Source: Bacteriovoracaceae bacterium (GTDB taxonomy: Bacteria > Bdellovibrionota > Bacteriovoracia > Bacteriovoracales > Bacteriovoracaceae). From it: a stretch of DNA of 64,000 bases. Below are positions 7,914 through 16,045 of this stretch, piece after piece. The stretch spans positions 1 through 64,000 of the forward strand of contig JAOARC010000012.1 in assembly GCA_025210745.1 (NCBI GenBank), given 5' to 3'. The stretch's first letter is position 1. Each line of letters opens with the position of its first letter. The notes below the pieces were generated by a model that was given only the letters and a program-made list of their open reading frames with translations, was not told where the DNA came from and ran no database searches. The position numbers and the translations under genes were made by a program.

Positions 7914-9038
7914 CTAAAGCTTTTTTCTAAAAAAACTAATAAAAGATGGTGTTAATGTTGTTATAAAAGTATAAGTTAGCAAAGCATATACTATAAAAGG
8001 TTTTATATTATCTCTTTCTAACAATGTTTGACATATAATAAGGCCAAAAACTAAAGTTGGTAGTAAAGCAACAGCAATTTGTTTTTTATTCTTTTCATCA
8101 GCAATATCAAATAACTTAAAGCCCAATGAAAGCATTTTCATACGAACAGGAACAAAAACTAAAGCCAAAACAAAAGCAACTAAAACTGACTGATAACTAA
8201 ATAAACCTATATTTATAGATGACCCTGCTATTAAAAAGTAAAAAGGTAGAAACAAAGCGACTATGCTCCCCAAGCTTTTAAAAAAACTTTCATGTCCATC
8301 AACTGCAAGATCATTTAAAAAAAACACCCCTCCAAGGCCAGTAATAAAAGCTCCTGTAAGATAGTAGGCTCCAAAACTCTTAGATAAAACACCACAAACT
8401 AATGCTAACATGATTAAGAAAGGAACTTGAGAGTCCTTAGCATAAGGCATAATAAAACTTATATATATTTTATACATAAAGGGAACAAATAGTGCTAATA
8501 AGATAACATATATTGATGAACTAAAAAATAGACTTAAACTTTGAGACTGCATAACAATAAAAAAGATAATAATCCCAATGATTTCTTTTGTAATTGCTTT
8601 AGACTTTATCCAATACTCTGTTTTGTCATTCTCAACATCTATATTATCTAGAGAGTTTAAAATAAAACCTGCACTTGGGGTAAAAATACCAAGAGTAAAA
8701 AGTAAAGAGTCAAGATATACAGCTTCAAAGACATAAAAGAACACAAGAGAGAAAAATAAAAGAGTTAAAATATACTTAATTGAATATTTAAAAAAATAAA
8801 CTTTATTCTTAATAATATCTTGTAGCTCAACCTCTAAGCCTGCGAACAAGAATAATGATGTGATTCCAACCTGAGCTAGAAAATTAAAAACAGGATCTTG
8901 CAAAAGATTAAAGCCATTTAAAGTAATCAAAACCCCTATAGCAAAAGAACTAACCCCCATAGGAATCTTAAATCTTAAGAAAAGTTTAGTAAGAATTAAC
9001 ACTCCAGCAAATATAAATATATGTAAATAATTAGACAT
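7914..9038 (-). CDS. CPA2-type cation:proton antiporter, membrane domain only
   Basis: 374 residues, almost all in about 12 hydrophobic segments. The order is typical of Kef/GerN-type CPA2 exchangers: FRFKIPMGVSSFAIGVL-like early helices, FLAQVGITSLFLFAGLEVELQDI (the FAGLE signature), and TLGIFTPSAGFIL. It lacks the cytosolic RCK/TrkA-N domains of KefB/KefC, so it is a bare Na+/H+ or K+/H+ exchanger. It is immediately downstream (23 nt) of a shortened NhaR-like regulator gene on the same strand, which fits control by Na+ or pH. Confidence 0.87.
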   Translation of the reverse strand: MSNYLHIFIFAGVLILTKLFLRFKIPMGVSSFAIGVLITLNGFNLLQDPVFNFLAQVGITSLFLFAGLEVELQDIIKNKVYFFKYSIKYILTLLFFSLVFFYVFEAVYLDSLLFTLGIFTPSAGFILNSLDNIDVENDKTEYWIKSKAITKEIIGIIIFFIVMQSQSLSLFFSSSIYVILLALFVPFMYKIYISFIMPYAKDSQVPFLIMLALVCGVLSKSFGAYYLTGAFITGLGGVFFLNDLAVDGHESFFKSLGSIVALFLPFYFLIAGSSINIGLFSYQSVLVAFVLALVFVPVRMKMLSLGFKLFDIADEKNKKQIAVALLPTLVFGLIICQTLLERDNIKPFIVYALLTYTFITTLTPSFISFFRKKL

Positions 9039-9061
9039 AATAAAATTATTCCTTTTTTAAT

Positions 9062-9391
9062 TTAAAACTTTTGTTGTAACAAAATCTCTAAAGCAGTATT
9101 TTCAATAATTCTTTTTGTATACACCATATAGTAATTCACAGTTATTTCTTCCAGTTCTCTAAGCTCATTAATTTTAAGAGCGTAATCCAATATAATACGA
9201 CCAGCATCCGTTAATACTAAACGCCTTCCCTTTCTAACAAATAAATCAATACCCAAAAAGTTTTCAAATTGCTTTAGCTGGGAGCTTAAAGCTGGCTGTC
9301 CAACATTTAATAACTTTGAAGCGGCTGAAATACTTCCTTGAGTTGCTATTTCTTTAAAATAAATTAAATGATGATAATTTAGCCACTTCAT
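9062..9391 (-). CDS. Mini LysR-type regulator (NhaR-like) lacking its effector domain
   Basis: 109 residues against about 300 for the family. Residues 1-65 are a full LysR helix-turn-helix with NhaR flavour (MKWLNYHHLIYFKEIATQGSI, VGQPALSSQLKQFE, RKGRRLVLTDAGR), then the linker helix to about 82. Instead of the substrate-binding domain, the last 25 residues (NYYMVYTKRIIENTALEIL) resemble the very end of NhaR-type proteins. This looks like an in-frame loss of about 190 internal residues rather than a simple truncation; that is inference from remembered family ends. It would bind DNA without sensing. It lies 23 nt before the antiporter gene. Confidence 0.75.
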   Translation of the reverse strand: MKWLNYHHLIYFKEIATQGSISAASKLLNVGQPALSSQLKQFENFLGIDLFVRKGRRLVLTDAGRIILDYALKINELRELEEITVNYYMVYTKRIIENTALEILLQQKF

Positions 9392-9521
9392 TTTAATCCT
9401 TCGATAAAAGCAATACGAATATTTAATTTTATATATTTTTATAAAACTATATATTCCTACATAATAACTAAAAATTAATATGAAGCAAGTTCATAAAATG
9501 TTGTATGGAGAAAAAAAACAG

Positions 9522-10355
9522 ATGTTAAGAATTGATGATAATAAACACTTTTCAAAGCCTATTATTTATTTTTTTTGGTTTCTCATGAGTTTTCAAGCTG
9601 GTTATGTAAACGTAGGTGGCTTTTTTACTTCAGGAAGTTTTGTATCTCACGTAACCGGAACTAGTTCACAAATAGGAATGGGAATTGCAAAGTTAGACTC
9701 AATTATTATCGTAACCTTTTTAACTGTTCTTCTTTCTTTTATTATTGGAGCTGCTTTTTCAGGACACTTTATTGGAAGAAGAATTATCGAAGAATTAAAA
9801 CCTAAATATAAGCTTGTACTTTCGGTTAAAGCGACTTTTTTTGGACTTGTCTTATTTTTGTCTACCAATGAAGAATTGTCTTTTATAGTTAATGGACAGG
9901 ATATCAAAAACTTACTCATTATCTTTTTTCTATCATTTTGTTGTGGAGTACAGAACTCAACATGTTCATTATCAACAAATGGTTTTTTAAAGCCAACTCA
10001 TATGACAGGTCTTTCCACAGACATAGGAATACACCTCACTAAAATCTTTGCCTTTCAAAGCAAAAACAAAGACTTGTTCAATGAAGAATTCAAGAAAAAT
10101 ATATTAAGAATTACTATTCTAATATCTTTCATATTTGGAGGTGTGATATCGGCTATTACGTTTAACCATAATGGCCATTATGCTTTCTTATTTCCATTTA
10201 TTTCTTCTCTATGCTTTCTAAGTATGAGCTTCATACAAGATATTAAAACTAACACAAAACAGAGTTTCATTTTTAAAATGGCAAAAAGCTCAGTTGTTAT
10301 TACTTTTATATGTACTATCTTTTTTGCTGTAGAAGCATTTGTACTACTAAGCTAA
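9522..10355 (+). CDS. DUF1275 (YoaK-like) membrane protein
   Basis: An inner-membrane protein of DUF1275. It has FFWFLMSFQAGYVNVGGFFTSGSFVSHVTGTSSQIGMG at the start, the family-typical GGF...HVTGTSSQ block, and a central CCGVQNSTCSLSTNGFLKPTHMTGLSTDIGIH. There are about six hydrophobic segments. The function of the family is not established, though members are annotated as transporter-like. Starts at 9480, 9498 and 9522 are possible; 9522 is preferred because a GGAG lies 11 nt before it and the extra N-terminus is polar. It is divergent from the mini-LysR gene. Confidence 0.82.
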   Translation: MLRIDDNKHFSKPIIYFFWFLMSFQAGYVNVGGFFTSGSFVSHVTGTSSQIGMGIAKLDSIIIVTFLTVLLSFIIGAAFSGHFIGRRIIEELKPKYKLVLSVKATFFGLVLFLSTNEELSFIVNGQDIKNLLIIFFLSFCCGVQNSTCSLSTNGFLKPTHMTGLSTDIGIHLTKIFAFQSKNKDLFNEEFKKNILRITILISFIFGGVISAITFNHNGHYAFLFPFISSLCFLSMSFIQDIKTNTKQSFIFKMAKSSVVITFICTIFFAVEAFVLLS

Positions 10356-10386
10356 GTATTTATTGTTAAATAAAAAGGAGTAAAAC

Positions 10387-10842
10387 TTGAAGTTTATTGA
10401 TAAAATTTTAAAACTATGGATAACAAGCTTTCTTTTAATTTCTTGCGCTCACAAAAATGAGAGTTTTGAAAAAAAACTTAATGAGTATGAATATAAAAAT
10501 AACCAACAAATTACTCATTATATAAAAGAAACTATTGATAAAAACAATGAATTTGATACTAAAACAAAGAAAAAACTTAAAACGATTCTTCTTGAAAGTC
10601 TAAAAGTTAATATTGACCTTAAAAAAGTTGAGTCTAAATTAGCTCAAAAGCTTATTGACTATACTATAAACAAACGCTCTAGTTATAACGACATTGTTCT
10701 CATCAAAAAGAAGATGAAAGAAAATTACCTAAAAAAAGCTAACAATATAGCTAAAACGGCATCGCAACTAAAAGAAGTTCTTAAAATTTACCCGCAAAAT
10801 CAAGATTTTGCACTTCAAGTAAGAACAATGATTCATCGCTAA
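10387..10842 (+). CDS. Small helical lipoprotein, function unknown
   Basis: 151 residues, starting at TTG with a strong AAAAAGGAG six bases upstream. The N-terminus has a signal peptide ending in the lipobox LISC (Cys20), so the product is probably anchored in the outer or inner membrane. The mature part is very Lys/Glu-rich and predicted helical, with possible coiled-coil between about 25 and 115, and has no recognisable domain. It lies 31 nt after the DUF1275 gene, probably in the same transcript, and before the second SulP gene. Confidence 0.7.
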   Translation: MKFIDKILKLWITSFLLISCAHKNESFEKKLNEYEYKNNQQITHYIKETIDKNNEFDTKTKKKLKTILLESLKVNIDLKKVESKLAQKLIDYTINKRSSYNDIVLIKKKMKENYLKKANNIAKTASQLKEVLKIYPQNQDFALQVRTMIHR

Positions 10843-10877
10843 GTCATTGTTTTTACTTATACTACCTACCTGGCAAT

Positions 10878-10927
10878 AGGTTAGATATGGTTTGGTAATA
10901 GACAAAATAACAAATTATGTCTAACCT
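10878..10927 (+). promoter_or_regulatory. Long-range inverted repeat before SulP2 start
   Basis: AGGTTAGA (10878-10885) and TCTAACCT (10920-10927) are perfect reverse complements 34 nt apart. The right arm ends 6 nt before the ATG at 10934, where a ribosome-binding site would be expected and where no good Shine-Dalgarno sequence is visible. It could fold the leader over the start or be an operator pair; this is inference. Confidence 0.35.
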
Positions 10928-10933
10928 TTGCCC

Positions 10934-12406
10934 ATGTCAAAAAATTATATAAAAGAAGATTTATTCGCATCGTTTGTTGTTTTCCTTATCGCACTTCCTC
11001 TTTGCTTAGGTGTTGCCATTGCATCAGGAGTTGATCCGATCAAAGGTATTTTCACAGGGCTGATTGGTGGAATTGTTGTTGGAGCTCTTAATGGATCTCC
11101 CTTACAAATATCTGGTCCATCACCAGGACTTGCTGTCATGGTGTTACAACTAGTAAGTGTTTATGGAGCTGACTCTCTTATTCCTCTTGGGATTATGGTT
11201 GGCGCCTTTCAAATTCTCACTTATATTTTTAAAGTAGCTCACTTTTTCCAAGCTACACCTCCTGCATTACTTAAAGCGATGCTATCTGGTATAGGAGCTT
11301 TAATTCTTTTATCTCAAATCTATATTATGTTTGAATTAAAAATGAGCTCAAAAGGACTTGAAAACCTAGGAGGACTCCCTAATATTTTTACAATGATTAC
11401 AAGTGGTGCTCTTTCTGAGTCACAAAAGTTTTCTGGAATAATTGGTCTCGGAGTTATTGTTATTCTTTACTTATGGGGAAAAGGAAAGCATAAGTTTTTT
11501 GAATTAATACCTGGACCGTTAGTATCTATTATTTTAGCAGCCTTTAGCGTTCATCTATTTGGTTGGGAAATGAAAATGATAAACCTACCAGAGAACATTT
11601 TGGCAAATGCTTTTAATAATGACTACGCTAAAGCATTTGCAAATATTGATATGGGATTTATTCCCTATGCTTTAGGACTTGCTTTTATTGCAAGTGCAGA
11701 GTCTTTACTATGTGTAAGTGCAGTAGATAAAATGGCAAAAACATCTTCCAACTATAACAAAGTTATTTTAGCTCAAGGAATTGGTAACTTGCTTTTAGGC
11801 TTTATTGGTGCCATTCCAGTTGTTGGAGTTATTGTAAGATCTGCCGCAAATATTGAATTCGGAGCTAAAACAAAACTATCTTCAGTTATGCTCGGTGTTT
11901 GGATTGGACTTTTCTTAATTATCCCAAGCGTACTAAGTTATATACCGATTCCAGCTCTTGCAGGACTACTGATTTATACAGGTCTTAGACTATTAGATAT
12001 CCCACATATTATCGATTATATAAAAAGTAGAAGTAAAACAAGTTTAATATTCTTTTCAACTTTTATCTTAACTATTTGTATTGATTTACTAACAGGAGTT
12101 ATTGCTGGTTTTCTTGTATCAATGTTCATCTTAGTATTTGATGTTCTAAAGTTTGACTTAGATATTGAACAAAAAGGTGATAATAAAGTTCTAAAATTTA
12201 AAGGAAAACTATCATTTTTAGACCTTCCCGTTCTATCTAAAAAACTAGGAAGTGAAGATTTAGATGTTTCTAACCTTGAAATTTGTCTACAAGAAGTTGA
12301 ATATCTAGACCCTGCAATAAGTGAACATCTTAATGACTTAAAAGATAAGCTTGAATCTCAAGGTAAAAAGATAGAGATTCATTATAACAAACTTAATATT
12401 CACTAA
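10934..12406 (+). CDS. SulP family anion permease, second copy
   Basis: 490 residues from ATG 10934 (an in-frame TTG lies 6 nt earlier). It has the same architecture as the SulP at 6203-7654: FLIALPLCLGVAIASGVDPIKGIFTGLIGG, then LQISGPSPGLAVMVLQLV, then SLLCVSAVDKMAK, then a short STAS-like tail with NLEICLQEVEYLDPAISEHL. The two proteins are clearly paralogous but divergent. Two related SulP genes flank the antiporter locus and may differ in affinity or coupling ion. Inverted repeats precede the start, and a strong terminator overlaps the stop. Confidence 0.9.
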   Translation: MSKNYIKEDLFASFVVFLIALPLCLGVAIASGVDPIKGIFTGLIGGIVVGALNGSPLQISGPSPGLAVMVLQLVSVYGADSLIPLGIMVGAFQILTYIFKVAHFFQATPPALLKAMLSGIGALILLSQIYIMFELKMSSKGLENLGGLPNIFTMITSGALSESQKFSGIIGLGVIVILYLWGKGKHKFFELIPGPLVSIILAAFSVHLFGWEMKMINLPENILANAFNNDYAKAFANIDMGFIPYALGLAFIASAESLLCVSAVDKMAKTSSNYNKVILAQGIGNLLLGFIGAIPVVGVIVRSAANIEFGAKTKLSSVMLGVWIGLFLIIPSVLSYIPIPALAGLLIYTGLRLLDIPHIIDYIKSRSKTSLIFFSTFILTICIDLLTGVIAGFLVSMFILVFDVLKFDLDIEQKGDNKVLKFKGKLSFLDLPVLSKKLGSEDLDVSNLEICLQEVEYLDPAISEHLNDLKDKLESQGKKIEIHYNKLNIH

Positions 12407-12437
12407 TTTATAGGGGCTCAAAAAGCCCCTATAAATT
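12405..12437. terminator. Strong bidirectional terminator
   Basis: A perfect 14-bp stem (AATTTATAGGGGCT with its complement) with a 5-nt loop CAAAA; the left arm includes the last two bases of the SulP2 stop codon. It serves both SulP2 (plus) and the facing TIGR02147-like gene (minus), which ends 3 nt away. Confidence 0.85.
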
Positions 12438-12440
12438 TAT

Positions 12441-12809
12441 CTATAAAGTACTTTGCTTATTTATACCTTCAAAACTATTTCTTTTTATATTCTCTACTTC
12501 TTTTGAAATTAGTCTTGTTACTGTATCCGAATAACAGCCCTTATCTAATTCAAAAATTAAATCTAGATACTCACTTTCTACCTTTGAGTAATTCACTAAT
12601 TTTTTCATATTTTCAATAACTCTATAAGTAACTTTTCTTCTTCCCTTAATTATATTACTTACCTCTCCAGTATTGGATAACTCTAACTGTTCTGCTAATC
12701 TTGTAATCCTAAATCGTGTATTTTGCTCTTTTTGATCTTTAATAAATGCAATAAAATAGTCTGTACTATTATCAAAACCAAAAACAGAAACTCTACTTGT
12801 GTACTCCAT
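12441..12809 (-). CDS. Short TIGR02147-like regulator (N-terminal domain only)
   Basis: 122 residues. The region FDNSTDYFIAFIKDQKEQNTRFRITRLAEQLELSNTGEVSNIIKGRRKVTYRVIENMKKLVNYSKVESEYLDLIFEL follows the N-terminal helix-turn-helix half of the TIGR02147 family, which is abundant in Bdellovibrio-like bacteria and Fibrobacteres, where full proteins are about 270 residues. The C-terminal half is missing and the stop lies 4 nt from a terminator, so it is a short-form or truncated regulator. The ATG has CTCC-complementary GGAG upstream. Its target is unknown; umuDC is the nearest locus. Confidence 0.6.
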   Translation of the reverse strand: MEYTSRVSVFGFDNSTDYFIAFIKDQKEQNTRFRITRLAEQLELSNTGEVSNIIKGRRKVTYRVIENMKKLVNYSKVESEYLDLIFELDKGCYSDTVTRLISKEVENIKRNSFEGINKQSTL

Positions 12810-12910
12810 ACTATCTCCTTAAACTTTATATAAACAAGTCTAATAAAGATGAATCTTAAATTGGAAAAAAAAATGTAACCCTTAAATAAGCTAAGTCCCT
12901 AATTTTATGT

Positions 12911-14170
12911 TTAAGAAAATCTTAATAGTTCATCAAAGGATGTTAAATATCTAGGTGATTTTAAATTTTTCTTTATTTTTAAAACCTTGTTATCAAAACC
13001 ACAACTGGCTGACCTTACGATATCTGATCCTATTTTCATATTAATAGCATCAACCGTTTTCATAAGTTTTTGATCTTCTACAGAATCTTGTTCTTCTAAG
13101 AAGTTGATTTGATACTCACTTTGACCAAAAAAATTACCAAGAACAGCACCTGCTTTTTTATACTCATAACCATCTTTAAACCCCCTATCAATTAGCTTCA
13201 CCCCTTGTGAAATAAGTTTTCTTGTATCATTAGTTGGATTAACCAACTTAATTTGCTCATGCATATAATACTTAGGCTGATATATTTTATGAGCATTCGT
13301 TCTTGCAAATACACTTAAGCTTGTACATAAAGCCCCCTGTCTTCTTAACTTTAAGCTTGCATAGTTTATATAATTAGATATGGCCTGTTTTAAATCATCC
13401 TTATTTACTATTGAATCTTTAAAGGTACGAGAGCACATAATTGTCTTTTTAGCTGACTCTTTATCTGCAATATCAAAACACTCTATTCCCATAAGCTCAT
13501 GCTTTATTTGAACCCCAACCTTTGAAAGCATTTTTTGAATAAGAGCTTCATTATCATAGACCTTAAAATCATAAGCTGTTTTAATACCTATTATCTCTAG
13601 TTTTTCACTACTTCTTTTACCTATTCCCCAGACTTTAGAAATAGGAACTCGCTTTAATGCAATATCTTCCAACTCCTCATTTGTAAGACAAACAACTCCT
13701 TTTGACTTAGAAGATTGCTTAGCTATATGATTTGCAAGCTTTGATAAAACTTTTGTTCTTGCTACACCAATGCCAACTGGAATTCCCGTATGCATAAGAA
13801 CCTTTTGTTTAATCATCCTTACGTGTTTTTCAATATCACGAACTCCTTTTAGATCACAAAAAACTTCATCAATAGAATAAACTTGCGATCTTGGTGAATA
13901 CTCTTTTATGGTATTCATAACTCGATCAGACATATTTCCATAGATTGAAAAGTTTGAAGAAAAAATCGCAGCTCTTTTAGCCTTGCATATTTTTTTAACT
14001 TTAAAATAAGGATCCCCTACTTTTATGCCTAGATCCTTTAATTCTTTTGTGGCAGAGACAACACATCCATCATTATTAGATAAAACAACAATTGGCCTGT
14101 TTTTTAGATCTGGCCTAAAAACTCTTTCACAGGAACAAAAAAAGCTATTACAATCCACTAAAGCATACAT
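12911..14170 (-). CDS. umuC: DNA polymerase V catalytic subunit UmuC (Y family)
   Basis: 419 residues, normal for UmuC. It shows the Y-family palm residues Asp6 in YALVDCNSFFCSCERVF and Asp101/Glu102 in YSIDEVFCDL, the NNDGCVVSATKELK finger segment, KVWGIGKRSSEKL (helix-hairpin-helix) and a little-finger domain. It catalyses translesion synthesis together with cleaved UmuD. It starts at an ATG that shares its A with the umuD stop (TGATG), so the pair is translationally coupled. Confidence 0.95.
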   Translation of the reverse strand: MYALVDCNSFFCSCERVFRPDLKNRPIVVLSNNDGCVVSATKELKDLGIKVGDPYFKVKKICKAKRAAIFSSNFSIYGNMSDRVMNTIKEYSPRSQVYSIDEVFCDLKGVRDIEKHVRMIKQKVLMHTGIPVGIGVARTKVLSKLANHIAKQSSKSKGVVCLTNEELEDIALKRVPISKVWGIGKRSSEKLEIIGIKTAYDFKVYDNEALIQKMLSKVGVQIKHELMGIECFDIADKESAKKTIMCSRTFKDSIVNKDDLKQAISNYINYASLKLRRQGALCTSLSVFARTNAHKIYQPKYYMHEQIKLVNPTNDTRKLISQGVKLIDRGFKDGYEYKKAGAVLGNFFGQSEYQINFLEEQDSVEDQKLMKTVDAINMKIGSDIVRSASCGFDNKVLKIKKNLKSPRYLTSFDELLRFS

Positions 14171-14580
14171 CAGTAAAAATCTCTTGCTATACCTATAACC
14201 ACACCAAATATTTCTAGTTCATCAGTACCTGTTACCTCTATCTTTTTATAAGATTCATTAAAAGATGCTAAATAAGTGCGATCATCTTTTTTAATAAACT
14301 GCTTACACAAAGGGGAACCATTATAAAAAACCGCAACAATAGATCCACTAGCAGCTTTTAAAGATCTATCTACAACTAAGATATCTTCATCTTTTATTTC
14401 AGGTTCCATGGATTTTCCACTTGCCCTAACCAAGAATGTTGAGTGTTTATTTTTAAGAAATTTTTCGTCTAAAGACAGATAACTATCAGCGTGCTCTTCT
14501 GCTATTCCAAACAGCCCACAAGCTACTTTTCCTGCATATAAGGGAACCCAATGCTTCTTTATCTCTAGTATATTATCCAT
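14170..14580 (-). CDS. umuD: UmuD-like S24 self-cleaving protein
   Basis: 136 residues from ATG 14580. This start is chosen because a promoter at 14606-14634 lies inside any longer frame, and because it puts the self-cleavage site Cys21-Gly22 (KVACGLFG) where UmuD has it (Cys24-Gly25). The Ser/Lys dyad is Ser57 in RASGKSMEP and Lys93 in GSPLCKQF. After RecA-triggered cleavage, UmuD' binds UmuC to form polymerase V. The length agrees with E. coli UmuD (139). It is coupled to umuC by TGATG overlap. Confidence 0.92.
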   Translation of the reverse strand: MDNILEIKKHWVPLYAGKVACGLFGIAEEHADSYLSLDEKFLKNKHSTFLVRASGKSMEPEIKDEDILVVDRSLKAASGSIVAVFYNGSPLCKQFIKKDDRTYLASFNESYKKIEVTGTDELEIFGVVIGIARDFY

Positions 14581-14605
14581 CTTTGCTAATATCTCCATAT
14601 AGAAG

Positions 14606-14634
14606 ATTATACCAAAGCGTAACTTTTCCGTAAA
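14606..14634 (-). promoter_or_regulatory. Promoter of umuDC
   Basis: On the minus strand TTTACG (14634-14629) and a perfect TATAAT (14611-14606) are separated by 17 bp. The predicted start of transcription is about 14599, some 20 nt before the umuD ATG at 14580. Confidence 0.75.
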
Positions 14635-14643
14635 TAGATATTT

Positions 14644-14659
14644 TTTGCTTTTTAGCAAA
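14644..14659. promoter_or_regulatory. Inverted repeat TTTGCT-N4-AGCAAA upstream of umuDC promoter
   Basis: A perfect 6-bp inverted repeat with a TTTT centre, ending 10 bp upstream of the -35 box. A LexA-type operator would be expected for umuDC; this is the only clear symmetrical site nearby and does not match E. coli CTG-N10-CAG. Identity as an SOS operator is speculative. Confidence 0.35.
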
Positions 14660-14679
14660 TACCCATTATTTTCAAGGGT

Positions 14680-15375
14680 TTAATTAAGAACTCTCCAGAC
14701 CTTCTTTTTAGATGAACCGCTTATAAGATCGCACTTAATTTCTTTATACTCACCATCTTTGATACAAGTTCCCGACTCTCTATATTGATGCTTAGTACAT
14801 CTTTTAGCTTCATAAGTTTCACACTTAGGAAAAGTTGCAATCTGTGATCTAGAATCAACCGATGCCATAAGATCAGCATATTTAAACTTCTTAGATAGAG
14901 TATCCCACATACCAATACTTGTTGTTTGAGCTCCGCTAACTTTTATATAAAGATCTTTATTAAACTTCATAGAACTTAATCTATTATAAATATACTCTGG
15001 ATCTTTTAAAGGAAAACAAGCCGTATTTTGAAGTTCTACTGAAACATTAAAATTATTAACGATACCAAGGGGCGTATCAGATAAAAAAGAAACTGTATCA
15101 AAGCTATCTTTCCAATGCCCTACAAAACCAAGTGTTACTAGCTTAGAATCCTTTAAGTTTTTCTTTAAAAAGTCATCTAATCGTATATTAATATTTTTAG
15201 TTACTTTTTTAGAACATTTTTGTTTTTTAAGCCATAAAGAACATCCCATTTTATAAAAAGGAATTTCTTTCTTTTTACCATATCCATATTTAGCATCTAC
15301 ACCAGGATATTGACATATACAAATATTAGCTAAAATTGACGAAGAAATAACCGACAAAAAAAGTATTCTAAACAT
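14680..15375 (-). CDS. Exported cysteine-rich protein, unknown
   Basis: 231 residues with a signal peptide (hydrophobic residues 3-16, likely cut after SSSILA). The mature protein has nine cysteines, four of them in a C-terminal cluster (PKCETYEAKRCTKHQYRES, GTCIKDGEYKEIKCDL), which suggests disulfides and a periplasmic or surface location. No family is recognised. It is the first gene of a minus-strand run ending at umuC, but umuDC has its own promoter. It is divergent from the gene at 15440, leaving a 64-nt shared promoter region. Confidence 0.6.
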   Translation of the reverse strand: MFRILFLSVISSSILANICICQYPGVDAKYGYGKKKEIPFYKMGCSLWLKKQKCSKKVTKNINIRLDDFLKKNLKDSKLVTLGFVGHWKDSFDTVSFLSDTPLGIVNNFNVSVELQNTACFPLKDPEYIYNRLSSMKFNKDLYIKVSGAQTTSIGMWDTLSKKFKYADLMASVDSRSQIATFPKCETYEAKRCTKHQYRESGTCIKDGEYKEIKCDLISGSSKKKVWRVLN

Positions 15376-15439
15376 AGTAATCCTTCACTATTAAAACTTT
15401 TATATACTCAAATGCTATTGTTTAAAATACAATTTTTAT

Positions 15440-16039
15440 ATGAAATACATCTTACTTTTTATTACACTCAGTGCAATATCAGCTCCTATAAAGTTGGTCA
15501 CGACAACGGACATCTACCATAATCAATTTGAGCAATTCAAACATCATCCTTATATATTGGCCATGAATATACAAGAAAGACTAATAAAAAGTTTAAATAA
15601 ACAACTAAATAAAGCTTTAAATAAAAAACTAAAGTTCAAAAGCTATATTGAAGTCATAACTCAAAAAGAATTTAAAAATACTTTAAGCTTAAAAATGTCT
15701 ATGCAAGAAATTATAAAAATTGCGGAGCAATACGATATTCAAAATTCATATTTTTCTATTTTTGGAATAGGAAGCATTCAAGATAAAAAGCAAGAGGAAT
15801 ATTTTTTAATTATTGATAGTCCTAATCTTAGAAATATTAGAAAGCAAATTTATTATAAATTTATAAAAAAGGGTGGAGATAAAAAAGACTTTGATCCCAC
15901 TTGGTTTTTTCCTCACTTAATAATAGGACAAAGTCAAATGATAAAAGCCAAAGATCGTATACGAAACCTCAAAAATACTTTAAACAAAAACTTTCTTTTA
16001 AGCTTTGACTACCTAGAAAATAAAACATTAAAGGAATAA
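15440..16039 (+). CDS. Exported protein with possible 2H-phosphoesterase-like end
   Basis: 199 residues with a short signal peptide (MKYILLFITLSAISA). The rest is Lys/Asn-rich with a helical first half. Near residue 155 the segment FDPTWFFPHLIIG resembles the second HxT/S-strand of 2H phosphoesterases such as RNA ligase-like or cyclic phosphodiesterase proteins, but no matching first motif is evident, so this is only a hint. It stands just before the DUF924 gene with a 6-nt gap, so the two are probably cotranscribed. Confidence 0.5.
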   Translation: MKYILLFITLSAISAPIKLVTTTDIYHNQFEQFKHHPYILAMNIQERLIKSLNKQLNKALNKKLKFKSYIEVITQKEFKNTLSLKMSMQEIIKIAEQYDIQNSYFSIFGIGSIQDKKQEEYFLIIDSPNLRNIRKQIYYKFIKKGGDKKDFDPTWFFPHLIIGQSQMIKAKDRIRNLKNTLNKNFLLSFDYLENKTLKE

Positions 16040-16045
16040 GCAAAA

